A stretch of DNA of 64,000 nucleotides from Bin80 sp965215475 (GTDB lineage: Bacteria; Bacteroidota; Rhodothermia; Rhodothermales; Bin80): NCBI GenBank assembly GCA_965215475.1, contig OZ244061.1, positions 124,001-188,000 of the forward strand, written 5' to 3'. The notes beneath the pieces are model-generated. The model ran no database searches and was not told the DNA's origin. It was given only the letters and a program-made list of their open reading frames with translations. Positions 18,253 through 27,862 of the stretch are shown piece after piece (positions within the stretch are counted from its first letter, which is position 1; each line of letters begins with the position of its first letter). Position numbers and translations under genes: made by a program.

Positions 18253-20397
18253 CTACTCAGGCAAAGCAAATGCGAGATACGCATCTCCTGACTTGGTTCC
18301 CATCTTTCCACCACCTGCAGCGATGACCACATATTGCTTTCCATTGACCGCATATGTTGCGGGAGTTGCATAGCCTCCGGCAGGCAACTGTGTTTCCCAT
18401 AATAAATCTCCGTTTTCTTTGTCAAATGCTCGAAAGCGTTCATCTTTGGTCGCGGCGATAAAAATCAGGCCACCTGACGTAATGACAGGTCCACCATAAT
18501 TTTCCGTTCCGGTCAACGGGATACCTTTGTCGGTCAATTCCGGAAACTCTCCGAGTGGGATCGACCAGTCCATCGTGCCTGTGTTCAAGTTGATTGCATT
18601 CAATGTGCCCCAAGGAGGCTTAACAGCCGGATAACCGTCTTGATCAAAAAATCGGTTATAACCAGTGTGTCCGTACGGAGAGCCAGCGAAAAAGTTACTC
18701 AACGCGGGATCCGTAACTGTAATCTCTCGATGAATGGAAGGATCTTTTTCCTCAAAGAGGAAATCCGTAATGGCAGATACTTCCTCTGTTTTGAGAAACC
18801 CAAATGAAGGCATAAACCCGATTCCTTGTAGGATTTGGGTTTTTACATCGTCTTTGGACATTCGAAGATCCAGTCCTGTCAAAGCTGGCATGTCACCGCT
18901 ACTGGACCCCTCCAATTCCGAACCATGACAACCGGCGCAGTAACGCGCATATAAACCTGAACCCGTGGAGGCATTGTCTGGATTGAGCGGAACCATGGTC
19001 AGGATCCAGGGCATCTCGTTACTATTGACATAGAGCATACCGGAGGTCGGATCATACCCGGCACCACCCCATTCTGCGCCACCATCAAATCCTGGATAGA
19101 TGATCGTTCCCTCTACGCTTGGAGGCACAAACTGTCCCTTGGAGCGAACCCGACGAAATCGCTCCAACACATAGTCATGAGATTCTTGGGAAATGTCTGT
19201 AATATCTTCTTCATCAAATCGTTGACGTGCAAACGGAGGGGGCTTTATTGGAATCGGTTGGGTTGGCCATGCCTCTTCACCGTAGAGATCTGATGGTGGA
19301 AACTCTTGCTCTTCCACGGGAAAGAGAGGGACTCCGGTTTCCCGATCCAAAAGGAAAACATGTCCACTTTTCGTCACCTGTGCAACCGCATCAATCTTGC
19401 GTCCCTCGTGGAGTACGGTAACTAAATTAGGTGCAGCGGGCAGATCTCGATCCCAAATATCGTGATGTACGGTCTGAAAATGCCATTTACGTTCGCCTGT
19501 TCTCGCATCCAATGCAAGAACAGAATTTGCAAAGAGATTTTTTCCAATCCGATTGCCACCCCAAAAATCAAATGCAGCTGAACCGGTAGGTAAAAAGACG
19601 AGCCCACGCTCTTTGTCTAGGCTTAGCCCACTCCATGCATTGGCACCTCCGCTGTATCGGTATGCTTCCGATGGCCAGGTATCATATCCGAACTCATCAG
19701 GGTGGGGGATGGTATGGAAGATCCAAGCCATTTCTCCTGTACGAACATCATACGCACGGATATGACCGGGTGCAGATCGGATTCCCTCTGAAAGAGAAGT
19801 GCCCTGGATCAATAGATGTTCATACATGATCCCAGGTGTCCGTGCAGATACGGCCAAGCCAGTTACATCCCGCCCCAGTCCATTCCGCAAATCAATTGAT
19901 CCCGCTTCTCCAAATGATGGAATCGGCTCCCCCGTACGTGCATTCAATGCGAATAATCGAGATCCAGCAGAGTAGAGAATCCGTGACACGTGATGGTCAT
20001 TTCCATCCCAATAGGTTACGCCTCGATTAATTCCCGGACCTTCTTTGACTGCACCGGTCTGAAACGGATCAAAACGCCAGATCTCTTTTCCAGTTTCTGC
20101 ATTCAAGGCAAGTGCTTTCAATCCCGGTGAAGTGGCATATAGGATTGTGTCTACAATGATGGGGTTACACTGTATTTGAGTTGTGCTATCGGCATCTCCT
20201 GAGTGGTATACCCAAGCTAATGTGAGCTCGCCCACATTACCCTGATGGATCTGGTGAAGGGTAGAGTAGTGGCTACTTGTAGCATCCCCCAGATACACTG
20301 ACCAGTTTGTATGGGAATCATCATGATCTACTGGCTTTCGACTCGATGTACAACCATATAGAACGGTAACCAAAATGAAGATGCTGACACGCCACAT
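18253..20397 (-). CDS. PQQ-dependent dehydrogenase with inserted cytochrome c domain, lipoprotein
   Basis: A 714-residue quinoprotein of the glucose/alcohol dehydrogenase type. The N-terminus is a lipoprotein signal ending LYGC at about residue 16. The beta-propeller shows NWSVYLGD, a GKEIWRFDP tryptophan-docking motif, WGGNRIGKN and NYGGPVITSGGLIFIAATKD. A cytochrome c domain lies inside the propeller at about 475-560, with heme motif CAGCH near residues 484-488 and MPSF as a possible Met ligand. It oxidises a sugar or alcohol in the periplasm and passes electrons to the respiratory chain. With the neighbouring lactonase and cytochrome c it suggests sugar to lactone to sugar acid conversion. 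Exact substrate unknown. Confidence 0.93.
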   Translation of the reverse strand: MWRVSIFILVTVLYGCTSSRKPVDHDDSHTNWSVYLGDATSSHYSTLHQIHQGNVGELTLAWVYHSGDADSTTQIQCNPIIVDTILYATSPGLKALALNAETGKEIWRFDPFQTGAVKEGPGINRGVTYWDGNDHHVSRILYSAGSRLFALNARTGEPIPSFGEAGSIDLRNGLGRDVTGLAVSARTPGIMYEHLLIQGTSLSEGIRSAPGHIRAYDVRTGEMAWIFHTIPHPDEFGYDTWPSEAYRYSGGANAWSGLSLDKERGLVFLPTGSAAFDFWGGNRIGKNLFANSVLALDARTGERKWHFQTVHHDIWDRDLPAAPNLVTVLHEGRKIDAVAQVTKSGHVFLLDRETGVPLFPVEEQEFPPSDLYGEEAWPTQPIPIKPPPFARQRFDEEDITDISQESHDYVLERFRRVRSKGQFVPPSVEGTIIYPGFDGGAEWGGAGYDPTSGMLYVNSNEMPWILTMVPLNPDNASTGSGLYARYCAGCHGSELEGSSSGDMPALTGLDLRMSKDDVKTQILQGIGFMPSFGFLKTEEVSAITDFLFEEKDPSIHREITVTDPALSNFFAGSPYGHTGYNRFFDQDGYPAVKPPWGTLNAINLNTGTMDWSIPLGEFPELTDKGIPLTGTENYGGPVITSGGLIFIAATKDERFRAFDKENGDLLWETQLPAGGYATPATYAVNGKQYVVIAAGGGKMGTKSGDAYLAFALPE

Positions 20398-20468
20398 AAA
20401 CTCATTCAGTTTAATGTTGGGTTACTCTATTCCAGATTGAGTGGACTATCATGATTTGTGCATTGATC

Positions 20469-21158
20469 TTAACAGGATTTCGCTTTGCCGCTTGTAGGAG
20501 AGAGTAAAGCACTAAGGTACTGATTGATCTCTTCATTGGACTTGAAAACAGCATGTGCACCAACATCCTTCAGGGTCTGATCGGTAAATGTAGTCGTGAG
20601 TCCCAGTACGTGGCATCCCGCTCGTAGCCCACTGAGGATCCCGTATTTTGAATCTTCAATCACAATACATTCTTCAACAGGCACGCCCAAACGGGCAGCA
20701 GTAATGATATACGGTTGAGGATCCGGCTTTGGCAAGCGAACATCTTCAATCGTCGTCACCGCCGAAAAATAGAGAGCGAATCCAAACTTGGTGAATGTTC
20801 GTTCCTGATCCGCTTTTGTGGCAGAAGTTACTAAACCAAGGGGTATACTCTTTTCATGCAAGGATTGAACAAGATGTAAAGCGCCCGGGATCAGTTGGAG
20901 CTCATCTGACAGACTTGCATACGCGGCGTGTTTTTCTTTAACAAGGTGTTCCACCGAAGTAGAACCATCTGTACCAAAATGTTCTGTGATGTACTCATAG
21001 ACTTTCTCTTCTGTCCATCCCTTGAACATCGGATTGACGGTCTTAGGAACGTTTAGGTCAAATTTCCTACAGACGATGTCCTGTGCTTTTTCATGCAGAG
21101 GCTCGGAATCAACCAGAACCCCATCCATGTCAAATAATATAGCCGAAAGAGTTTGAAT
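20469..21158 (-). CDS. HAD-superfamily hydrolase (beta-phosphoglucomutase/phosphatase-like), probable ATT start
   Basis: A haloacid dehalogenase-type enzyme. Motif I is AILFDMDGVLVDSEPLH, motif II LGLVTSATKA, the conserved KPDP follows, and motif III is CIVIEDSKYGI. The first ATG (21128) lies inside motif I, at the Met of DMDG, and would remove the nucleophile Asp. The frame stays open upstream to a TAA, and the only plausible start there is ATT at 21158 (or the preceding ACG), giving MQTLSAILFDMDG and 229 residues, a normal length. A sugar-phosphate substrate is likely given the surrounding genes. Family assignment is firm; the start is inference. Confidence 0.85.
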   Translation of the reverse strand: MQTLSAILFDMDGVLVDSEPLHEKAQDIVCRKFDLNVPKTVNPMFKGWTEEKVYEYITEHFGTDGSTSVEHLVKEKHAAYASLSDELQLIPGALHLVQSLHEKSIPLGLVTSATKADQERTFTKFGFALYFSAVTTIEDVRLPKPDPQPYIITAARLGVPVEECIVIEDSKYGILSGLRAGCHVLGLTTTFTDQTLKDVGAHAVFKSNEEINQYLSALLSPTSGKAKSC

Positions 21159-21262
21159 CGTTTAATTATTTCTTGGGAAGTGGATCGAGCGTGAATCATT
21201 TACTGGGGCTAGTACATCAGATTCTGTATTCACGCAATTTGGAGAGTTTAGTAGTGAAATCA

Positions 21263-22279
21263 TTAGGGAATCATGCCCTTGGTAAGTAGTGGAATACGTA
21301 ATAAATATCCATTTGCAGTGATATACAAGACCGTACCATCATCTCCAAAGGCGCAGTTGGCTGTAGCCTGCGTTGTGTTGATCGTGCCAAGGTGTATTCC
21401 TTCCGGGCTGAATACCAGAACGCCACCCGGTCCGGTCGCGAATAGATTTCCATTGACATCTACTTTCAAGCCGTCAGGTAATCCGCGAAGCCCTTTTTTG
21501 ACAAGGCTGGTGGCATCAAAAAAGACTCGTCCATTATCGATTCCTCCATCTTCCAAAACATCATAGGCCATCCAGATCGCATGTTCTGGATCAGAATTTG
21601 CGACATATAGTGTCGTTTCGTCTGGCGAAAAGGCTAACCCATTTGGACGGCTAAGCTCAGATTCCAGTAGCGTTACGGTTCCGTCCGAAGCAGCGCGAAA
21701 AACACCGTGAACGTCAAGTTCTTTGGATGGATCATTTATTCCAAGTTCAAATCCATAGGGTGGATCGGTAAAATAGAGTGCCCCATCAGAGTGGTACACC
21801 AAATCGTTTGGGCTGTTAAAACGAGCCCCGTTATAGTGGTCAACAATCGTATCGTATTTCGGCTCAGGATCCGAGAGAGGTGCTTCCAAACGTGCGATAC
21901 GGCGATCACCATGTTGAGTAATCACCAGATTCCCCTCAGAATCTAGAGTAAGTCCATTCGATCCCAAAGAGCCTCCTCGTTCTTCGGATCCGGTATAGCC
22001 CGAGGGTTCCAGATATACACGGATATCATTGCTCTCGCTCCATTGAAAGATTTGATTGGTAGGAACATCAGAAAAGAGTAAGAACTCTCCATCCCGAACC
22101 CATACGGGCCCCTCAGACCAATCAAACCCCTCGGCCAGGACTTCTAATTGCTCATCAGCAGAGACTAAATTTGTCATTGCTTCATCCAATACTTCAACTG
22201 AACCCACCAATTCTTGACTGGCTGCATTTGAGGTTATAAGTATGGTCAAACACAATGGAACCCAAGATAGATATTGCAT
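21263..22279 (-). CDS. Secreted SMP-30/gluconolactonase-type lactonase
   Basis: About 338 residues from the ATG at 22279, which gives a clean signal peptide (YLSWVPLCLTILITSNAASQ). An upstream ATG at 22318 would overlap the cytochrome gene by 20 bases. The propeller has the family metal-site motifs: EGPVWV near the start, a SNGLTLDSEGNLVI segment, RFNSPNDLVYHSDGALYFTDPPYG, RPNGLAFSPDETTLYVANSD, LPDGLKVDVNGNLFATGPGGV. Such enzymes hydrolyse gluconolactone and similar lactones. It is the expected next step after the PQQ dehydrogenase in this cluster. Confidence 0.92.
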   Translation of the reverse strand: MQYLSWVPLCLTILITSNAASQELVGSVEVLDEAMTNLVSADEQLEVLAEGFDWSEGPVWVRDGEFLLFSDVPTNQIFQWSESNDIRVYLEPSGYTGSEERGGSLGSNGLTLDSEGNLVITQHGDRRIARLEAPLSDPEPKYDTIVDHYNGARFNSPNDLVYHSDGALYFTDPPYGFELGINDPSKELDVHGVFRAASDGTVTLLESELSRPNGLAFSPDETTLYVANSDPEHAIWMAYDVLEDGGIDNGRVFFDATSLVKKGLRGLPDGLKVDVNGNLFATGPGGVLVFSPEGIHLGTINTTQATANCAFGDDGTVLYITANGYLLRIPLLTKGMIP

Positions 22280-22298
22280 AGAAATAGAGATAAGATGA

Positions 22299-22823
22299 TT
22301 AATTATCTGTTGAGTCACGTGGCGAAAGGAGAAACCCCAAGGATCCTGGAATGCCTTGGTTCGATGGATCGGCTAACTCTTCAATCGTCCAGGCCTGCGT
22401 TCGATCACTGGTGGCTTTTCGTACAAGCATGACTTCATTCTCCGTAACCGCAGAGGCATCGTTGCCCCATGCAGTGCGAATGTAGGTGAGCAGTGCAGCC
22501 ATTTCCTGATCATTCAGGTATGCTTTCCATGGAGGCATCGCTCCACTATACACTGTATTTCCTACTTGCATCTCACCCATGACGCCATCCAAGATAATTC
22601 GGATAAGACGTCCCTTATCGTCAGTCACCCAATCGATTTCATTCAGTGGTGGAAAAACTCCGGTAATTCCTTCACCATCCGCCTGATGACATGAGCTACA
22701 TCTTGTGAGATAAAGTGTCTCTCCATCTGCAGACTGAGCCATTGAAATACGGGGTCCTAGAAGAACAAGTATAACCGTACATAAACCAGATAAGTTGCTT
22801 ATATGAACTGGTCTGGAAACCAT
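22299..22823 (-). CDS. Secreted c-type cytochrome
   Basis: A 174-residue exported protein with a signal peptide (cleavage near SMAQ-SA) and one class I cytochrome c domain. The heme motif is CSSCH with Cys42, Cys45 and His46, and Met96 in GAMPPW is the likely sixth ligand. The C-terminal 60 residues, rich in T, S and D, have no recognisable domain. It probably accepts electrons from one of the two quinoprotein-like dehydrogenases in this cluster. Confidence 0.92.
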   Translation of the reverse strand: MVSRPVHISNLSGLCTVILVLLGPRISMAQSADGETLYLTRCSSCHQADGEGITGVFPPLNEIDWVTDDKGRLIRIILDGVMGEMQVGNTVYSGAMPPWKAYLNDQEMAALLTYIRTAWGNDASAVTENEVMLVRKATSDRTQAWTIEELADPSNQGIPGSLGFLLSPRDSTDN

Positions 22824-22985
22824 TGAATTTGATCTTTAGGTTAAACGATTCTCATAGATTGGTTGAATCTGCACGAGCATGAACTACGATCGTAGTATAT
22901 AGTTGGTCGTATAGAGATCCAAGAAACTAGGTGGATACACTTCAATACTTCCAAGAGTGAGAAAGCACTGCGTTGTTCCATTCAA

Positions 22986-25900
22986 TTAGTTATCCGATGG
23001 ATTCTGAGGTGGGGTAGGGTTCTCAATCCAACGATACCTTGTCACTCTTGCATCGGGCCCAGCATCCCAGAAGCCATCAAATTCAGCCAGGTAAATACTC
23101 CCATCCGGGCCAATCTCCATAGAGATTGGCGCGGTATCCGTAAGTGTATCAAACATCCGGATATTGATCAAGCGCTTTGCAGGAATTTGGATATTCGGAA
23201 TGTTCTGGCGCACATCTTCTTCCTGGTCACTCGAAAAGGTCCCATCAACCAGTTCACCATACTTGATCCAGCGTCTTGCCCAATCGAATACAAGAATTTT
23301 ATTGTTCAGGATCTGGTGAAATGAATATTTCCCGTCGGAGCGATAAATAGGTCCCATTGTGGCCGATCGTCCTCCATGCTCGTAGTCATATTCCCAGAAT
23401 GGAGGAACATAGTTGGGTATTAATTCGGGCGTCCATTCATTATAGAATAATTTCCCCAGGGTTCGAGGCCATCCAAAATTTTCACCACCATCCAAGGAGA
23501 TATTATACTCGTCATAATCAAAGGAGGCATCTGGCCCTACGACACCAATATAGAGTGCATTGGTTCGCGGATCTACTTTAAATCGGTAAGGATTTCGAAG
23601 GCCATAGGCATAGATCTCCCAGCGTACCCCCGGTTTGCCGAAAAATGGATTATCATGGGGAATTGTTCCATCTCGGTTGATTCGAAGAATCTTTCCTCGA
23701 AGATCTTGCAAGTTTTGTGCGGAGCGTTCCGAATCAACTAGACGTGCCCAATGATAATCTTTCAGAGCATGGGTGCTCATGAACTTTGATAATTGTTCTT
23801 CGGACATCTTCCAGCCAGGGCGAACTTCAGACATACCTGTATCACCGGTCGAGAGATAGAGCGTCGAATCGGGACCCCATTCGAGATCACCTGCCTGGTG
23901 GCAGCACTGTGGTTCAGTCGGAACCCTCAAGAGGACATGTTCTGATTCAAGATCAAGAGTACCCTCTTCATAAGTAAACCGTGATAGTGTGTTTATGAAG
24001 GTATGAGGTTCGGTATAGTATAGATAGAGATAGGGCGAGCCTTCATAAAACTCAGGATCAACCTCTATTCCGAACACACCATGCTCGATATTGGTTGGAT
24101 CTGTAGTTTGTATGTGGGCAATCTGGGTCACATCATCTGTTTCTGCATCGTAATGATGAATTTTCCCGCGCAGTTCAGCAATCCAGACATCTCCTTGTTC
24201 ATCTACCGCAATATCATCGGGCCATACATTATCTGCAATCACTTCTTTAATTCGATGCCCGGAAAAGTCTACGTCTGTACGCCCTGCGACCATACGCAAC
24301 CCCTGCACAACATGATCTACAAAAGCGGGAGTCTTCCATGTGTCTGCAAAATGTCCGAGAGACGTGACAAACACTCGTCCATTATTATGAGTCCGAATCC
24401 AGCTGAGTGGATAGTCATTACGTTCCGGGCCTGCAACGGATTGAGTTAGTTCAACGGTTTCAGTATCTAATGAAAGTAAAACTTTTGAATTCCAACGTGG
24501 GTTGACATCTAGTGCATAGATTTCTTCATGAACCCAAAAATCATCGCCCAGATGATGTGTTGCTGGAGTATTTGGATTTTCCACAGACACGCGAACACTC
24601 TGTGTCCATGGATGACTGTCAAAAAGTCCACCACCTACCATCTCACGATACTCTTCGGAGTAATAGAGCGCATCAAGTCCCGCATGTGCAACGGCGACCC
24701 CCCTGCCTTGCTCAAGGAACGAGAGAATTGCACCTACATGATTCAAATCCAAGGTCTCTCCTTCGACGTCCATCTCTCCAGCTTGATTGACCGAGCCAGA
24801 AAAGGGCATTGCGCCGAAATCCCCTGAAATTTCTCCTTGGATATCATTTTCCGAGATGATTCCTGTTCCATGAAAATCACCAAATTCAGGAATATTAAAG
24901 TGGAATTGAACAGAGTCCTGATGGTGTACAAGGTCGTTGATGGAAATTTCTCCTTCGGGAAAGACTATGGCACCTGAATCTCCTTGGAGCGTCAGTAAGG
25001 CCTCCATAGGGGTTTGAGGGGTTGTAATCGTGACCGTATAGGTTATCGCCGGGGGCACACTTTCTTTTCCAAGAACAGGGATTTGCATTTCTCCCAGGGT
25101 CATCATCCCTCGCAGTGAATCTTCTTCGATTCCAAGGTGCATTTGTGCAATCCCCATTCCCCCCGTATCCCATGAAAATTGTAATGAATCAGAAGCCAAC
25201 TGGATGCCGATTAATTGTGCCGGGTCAGGAAAGAGGTTGAATTTTACCACCCCGGTTAACGAATCGGGAGTGTCACTGATGGCAACCTTTCCTTGGATGG
25301 TATTGTCAGGCACCATCATTGTGAGATCATAATTGGCCAAAGTTCCTTCTAATCTTTCCTCTGAGAACTCTGAGGCAGTGAGGCCTTCAGGGCGAGGGAG
25401 TCTCAGTGTTGAATTCGCCAAGAAAAGAACATCGTAATCAGAGAGGGTCTCAGGGGTTAGCATGTTGACATCCTCGGTTGTATCCACACGAAGTTCAGTC
25501 GTCTGGCTAAGTGCCATCATGACTTCTTTTTGCGCCTCAATAGCAGCGCCATGTCTAAATCCATGGGTCGCAGTCAGCATAAGTACCCGAATTGGCTCTA
25601 CTGTCTCTTCGGTTGACATCATTTCGGCCAGAGATTCATGTATATGATCCTCGATAGGTCGAATTCTAACATTTTTGAACGATACATGAGAGCTGTCATC
25701 ATGATTCTGGAATCCAATAAAACCTTCCCGGCCTCGATGCCCCATATAATCATTTACCTTGACACCGTTGTGCCAGATCTCGTATCTCTGTCCACTGACT
25801 CGAATGCGAAAGTTATTCCACTCTCCAGCAGGACGAGGATTTGATCGAAAGGGTTTGCTGATTGCATAGACACTTCCCGTTTTATGATCGGGATCTCGGC

Positions 25901-26258
25901 TATCATCAATCTGAATTTCATACCCTTCGTTGACCGCAACCCATGGGTCATCAGTTTCGGGAAACCTTACAAATACACCACTATTCGCAGTGTATTTATT
26001 GGCCATCCATTCAAGCTCTAATTCAAAATCACGAAATGATTCATTCTTGTAATAAAAGAGTCCCATTCCACCTTTACTGACCATAGATCCGTCCGCCTCC
26101 AGTGTAAACTCTCCTGGCCCTGCCTGATACCATCCGTCTAATGATGAACCATCAAAGAGCGTCTTCCATTGAGCCTGAGCAGACTGAATCGTTCCGAGTG
26201 CAATGAAAAGTACAATGCACGTTGTAGATAAAAAGCAGATCGTTCTAGTGTTCATCAT
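22986..26258 (-). CDS. Multidomain secreted protein: DUF1080, interrupted ThuA-like domain and sugar dehydrogenase propeller
   Basis: A 1090-residue exported protein. After a signal peptide (to about 29) come a DUF1080 jelly-roll domain (about 31-210; FELELEWMANKYTANSGVFV in part, GEWNNFRIRV), a ThuA-like glutamine amidotransferase-type domain (starts near 222 with RVLMLTATHGFRHGAAIEAQ and YDVLFLAN, resumes near 500 with LEQGRGVAVAHAG and GGLFDSHPW) and a glucose/sorbosone dehydrogenase propeller from about 664 to the end (WPDDIAVDEQGDVWIAEL, CCHQAGDLEWGPDSTLYLSTGD, LRGKILRINRDGTIP, GLRNPYRFKVDP). About 200 residues of lipocalin-like beta repeats (298-500) are inserted inside the ThuA domain. 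The domains fit keto-sugar release and oxidation. It begins six bases after the upstream gene ends. Confidence 0.9.
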   Translation of the reverse strand: MMNTRTICFLSTTCIVLFIALGTIQSAQAQWKTLFDGSSLDGWYQAGPGEFTLEADGSMVSKGGMGLFYYKNESFRDFELELEWMANKYTANSGVFVRFPETDDPWVAVNEGYEIQIDDSRDPDHKTGSVYAISKPFRSNPRPAGEWNNFRIRVSGQRYEIWHNGVKVNDYMGHRGREGFIGFQNHDDSSHVSFKNVRIRPIEDHIHESLAEMMSTEETVEPIRVLMLTATHGFRHGAAIEAQKEVMMALSQTTELRVDTTEDVNMLTPETLSDYDVLFLANSTLRLPRPEGLTASEFSEERLEGTLANYDLTMMVPDNTIQGKVAISDTPDSLTGVVKFNLFPDPAQLIGIQLASDSLQFSWDTGGMGIAQMHLGIEEDSLRGMMTLGEMQIPVLGKESVPPAITYTVTITTPQTPMEALLTLQGDSGAIVFPEGEISINDLVHHQDSVQFHFNIPEFGDFHGTGIISENDIQGEISGDFGAMPFSGSVNQAGEMDVEGETLDLNHVGAILSFLEQGRGVAVAHAGLDALYYSEEYREMVGGGLFDSHPWTQSVRVSVENPNTPATHHLGDDFWVHEEIYALDVNPRWNSKVLLSLDTETVELTQSVAGPERNDYPLSWIRTHNNGRVFVTSLGHFADTWKTPAFVDHVVQGLRMVAGRTDVDFSGHRIKEVIADNVWPDDIAVDEQGDVWIAELRGKIHHYDAETDDVTQIAHIQTTDPTNIEHGVFGIEVDPEFYEGSPYLYLYYTEPHTFINTLSRFTYEEGTLDLESEHVLLRVPTEPQCCHQAGDLEWGPDSTLYLSTGDTGMSEVRPGWKMSEEQLSKFMSTHALKDYHWARLVDSERSAQNLQDLRGKILRINRDGTIPHDNPFFGKPGVRWEIYAYGLRNPYRFKVDPRTNALYIGVVGPDASFDYDEYNISLDGGENFGWPRTLGKLFYNEWTPELIPNYVPPFWEYDYEHGGRSATMGPIYRSDGKYSFHQILNNKILVFDWARRWIKYGELVDGTFSSDQEEDVRQNIPNIQIPAKRLINIRMFDTLTDTAPISMEIGPDGSIYLAEFDGFWDAGPDARVTRYRWIENPTPPQNPSDN

Positions 26259-26263
26259 CTCAC

Positions 26264-27052
26264 TTATTTAATAATCCCCCAATATTGGGCATGTTGAATG
26301 GCTGTGTTAATTCCACCTTCCATCATGACAGGTTCAATGGTTCCATCTCCATTTTCATCCTGCCCAGATTTACATTTTTCCAGGATCGCAACCATCGCAC
26401 TCGCATGATCACGTGCCATATCAAGGTTCCCTTGATAGTTGGTCTTCATAATATTTAGTGCTTGCGCATACGCCTCAAGGATCCATCCAGTGTCTGCACT
26501 TGTATTCCAAAAACGAGAAGGAGCATCCCAAACATGAGTAAGGTCAATACGTGGTTGGCGCTCACCTTTGGTAACCCCATCACTTAGACGCATCCATCCA
26601 ATCACATTACTTAAGGAATTCATGACATGATCTGCATGGGGTTCATTTTGAGCATCGACAAGTAATTTAATGATTGCACGTCCTCGCCCCATGATCCCAA
26701 GTTTTCTAGGATCTGAGATGATTGGGGGATCAGAACCATGTCGTTCAAAATGTGCTTCATCAAATTCAGTTCCATCGGTCTGCCATCTGGTTTTCCAACC
26801 ATGGGTAGCCGCTACTCCTGTTTGATGAAGTAGGTCAGCAGGAGCCCCCCAGACGATCTTTGTGATAATCTCGGCTTGCGCTTTGATTTCTTGAATATCC
26901 GTAGCATTGACCGCAGATTTACTAGCTGCATGAGCTTGCAGGAGTAAGTCATCAATCTCTTGCAGATAAGAACCTGCCAAATCTTGTGCGTTCACAAGTA
27001 ATGGCAGCAAAAAAATGAAAATAACGCACAGTGATGGTATCGTTCGGAACAT
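26264..27052 (-). CDS. Secreted helical protein of unknown function with calcium-loop-like motif
   Basis: A 262-residue protein with a signal peptide ending near VNAQ-DL. The mature part is predicted mostly helical, with an early segment on the pattern AHAASKSAVNATDIQEIKAQ and a late aspartate loop DENGDGTIEP at about 236-245, which resembles an EF-hand/dockerin calcium loop. I do not recognise the family. It lies five bases upstream of the DUF1080-ThuA-dehydrogenase fusion and must be co-expressed with it, so a role in the same periplasmic carbohydrate pathway is likely. Confidence 0.7.
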   Translation of the reverse strand: MFRTIPSLCVIFIFLLPLLVNAQDLAGSYLQEIDDLLLQAHAASKSAVNATDIQEIKAQAEIITKIVWGAPADLLHQTGVAATHGWKTRWQTDGTEFDEAHFERHGSDPPIISDPRKLGIMGRGRAIIKLLVDAQNEPHADHVMNSLSNVIGWMRLSDGVTKGERQPRIDLTHVWDAPSRFWNTSADTGWILEAYAQALNIMKTNYQGNLDMARDHASAMVAILEKCKSGQDENGDGTIEPVMMEGGINTAIQHAQYWGIIK

Positions 27053-27081
27053 GGTAAAAGAGACTGAAATTAAGTTCTAAT

Positions 27082-27861
27082 TCAACGTGAATGTGATTCG
27101 TAGAGATCGGTATTATTCGTGGAAGCCAATTCGACAAAAAATGTGCCTATTTTTTTTGCGAGCGCTTCAAGAAATAATTTTCCTTGAATACCTGACGCAT
27201 CCCTTGGATCTCCAACACCTGTATCTTTGGTCACTTCACTCCAGCGACGCTCTGCCCAAGCCCATCCCTCAAGGAAGCCATGAATTTTCCAATGACGTTC
27301 CCGCCCGTCTCCAGCCTCATCAAGGGGAAGAACAAGTTCAGGAGCAATTTCAAGTATGAGACTGGTTTCAAGTTCTCCAGCGTGATCACCAGGGTTCTTA
27401 AAGTAGGTCATCGTGTCAAGCACTTTAAACCAGTTGACCTCACAGATAAACAGTTTGGGATAATGAAACCCCACTTCGCGGATCATCTGTCGAAAATCAT
27501 TCCCTCCATGTCCATTCAGGATCACAAGTTTTGGGATCTTCTGTTGTTCAAGAACTCTGGCAAGATCCCCCATTAATGCCATCTGTGTACTGGGCATCAT
27601 GTTCAAGTCAAGCTTTATGTCGGGTTGCCCTGTATTAACCCCAAAGGGGACCGTTGGTAATGCAACGACTTGTGCACCTTGCTCCCAAGCAAACGCACAG
27701 GAATCCGCTGCAATTCGATCCAGTTGTATGTTATCGGTGCCGTAGGGTAGATGGGTATTATGTGCTTCGGTTGCTCCCCAAGGAAGCACAGCTATCTGGA
27801 AATCCGTTTCCTTGACGGATTGCCAGGTTGTTTCTTGAAGAATATAGGGTCGGGAACTCAC
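27082..27861 (-). CDS. Creatininase-family amidohydrolase
   Basis: A 259-residue cytoplasmic metal enzyme with the family motifs: LPWGATEAHNTHLPYGTD near residue 26-43 (metal ligands E, H and D), VPFGVN, VILNGHGGNDF near 113-123, and GDHAGELETSLIL near 158-170. Characterised members hydrolyse creatinine or cyclic amides, or act like MftE peptidase. Here the substrate is unknown. One base separates it from the lipoprotein gene upstream, and it precedes the 262-residue secreted protein, so it belongs to the minus-strand cluster. Confidence 0.9.
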   Translation of the reverse strand: MSSRPYILQETTWQSVKETDFQIAVLPWGATEAHNTHLPYGTDNIQLDRIAADSCAFAWEQGAQVVALPTVPFGVNTGQPDIKLDLNMMPSTQMALMGDLARVLEQQKIPKLVILNGHGGNDFRQMIREVGFHYPKLFICEVNWFKVLDTMTYFKNPGDHAGELETSLILEIAPELVLPLDEAGDGRERHWKIHGFLEGWAWAERRWSEVTKDTGVGDPRDASGIQGKLFLEALAKKIGTFFVELASTNNTDLYESHSR

Positions 27862-27862
27862 G

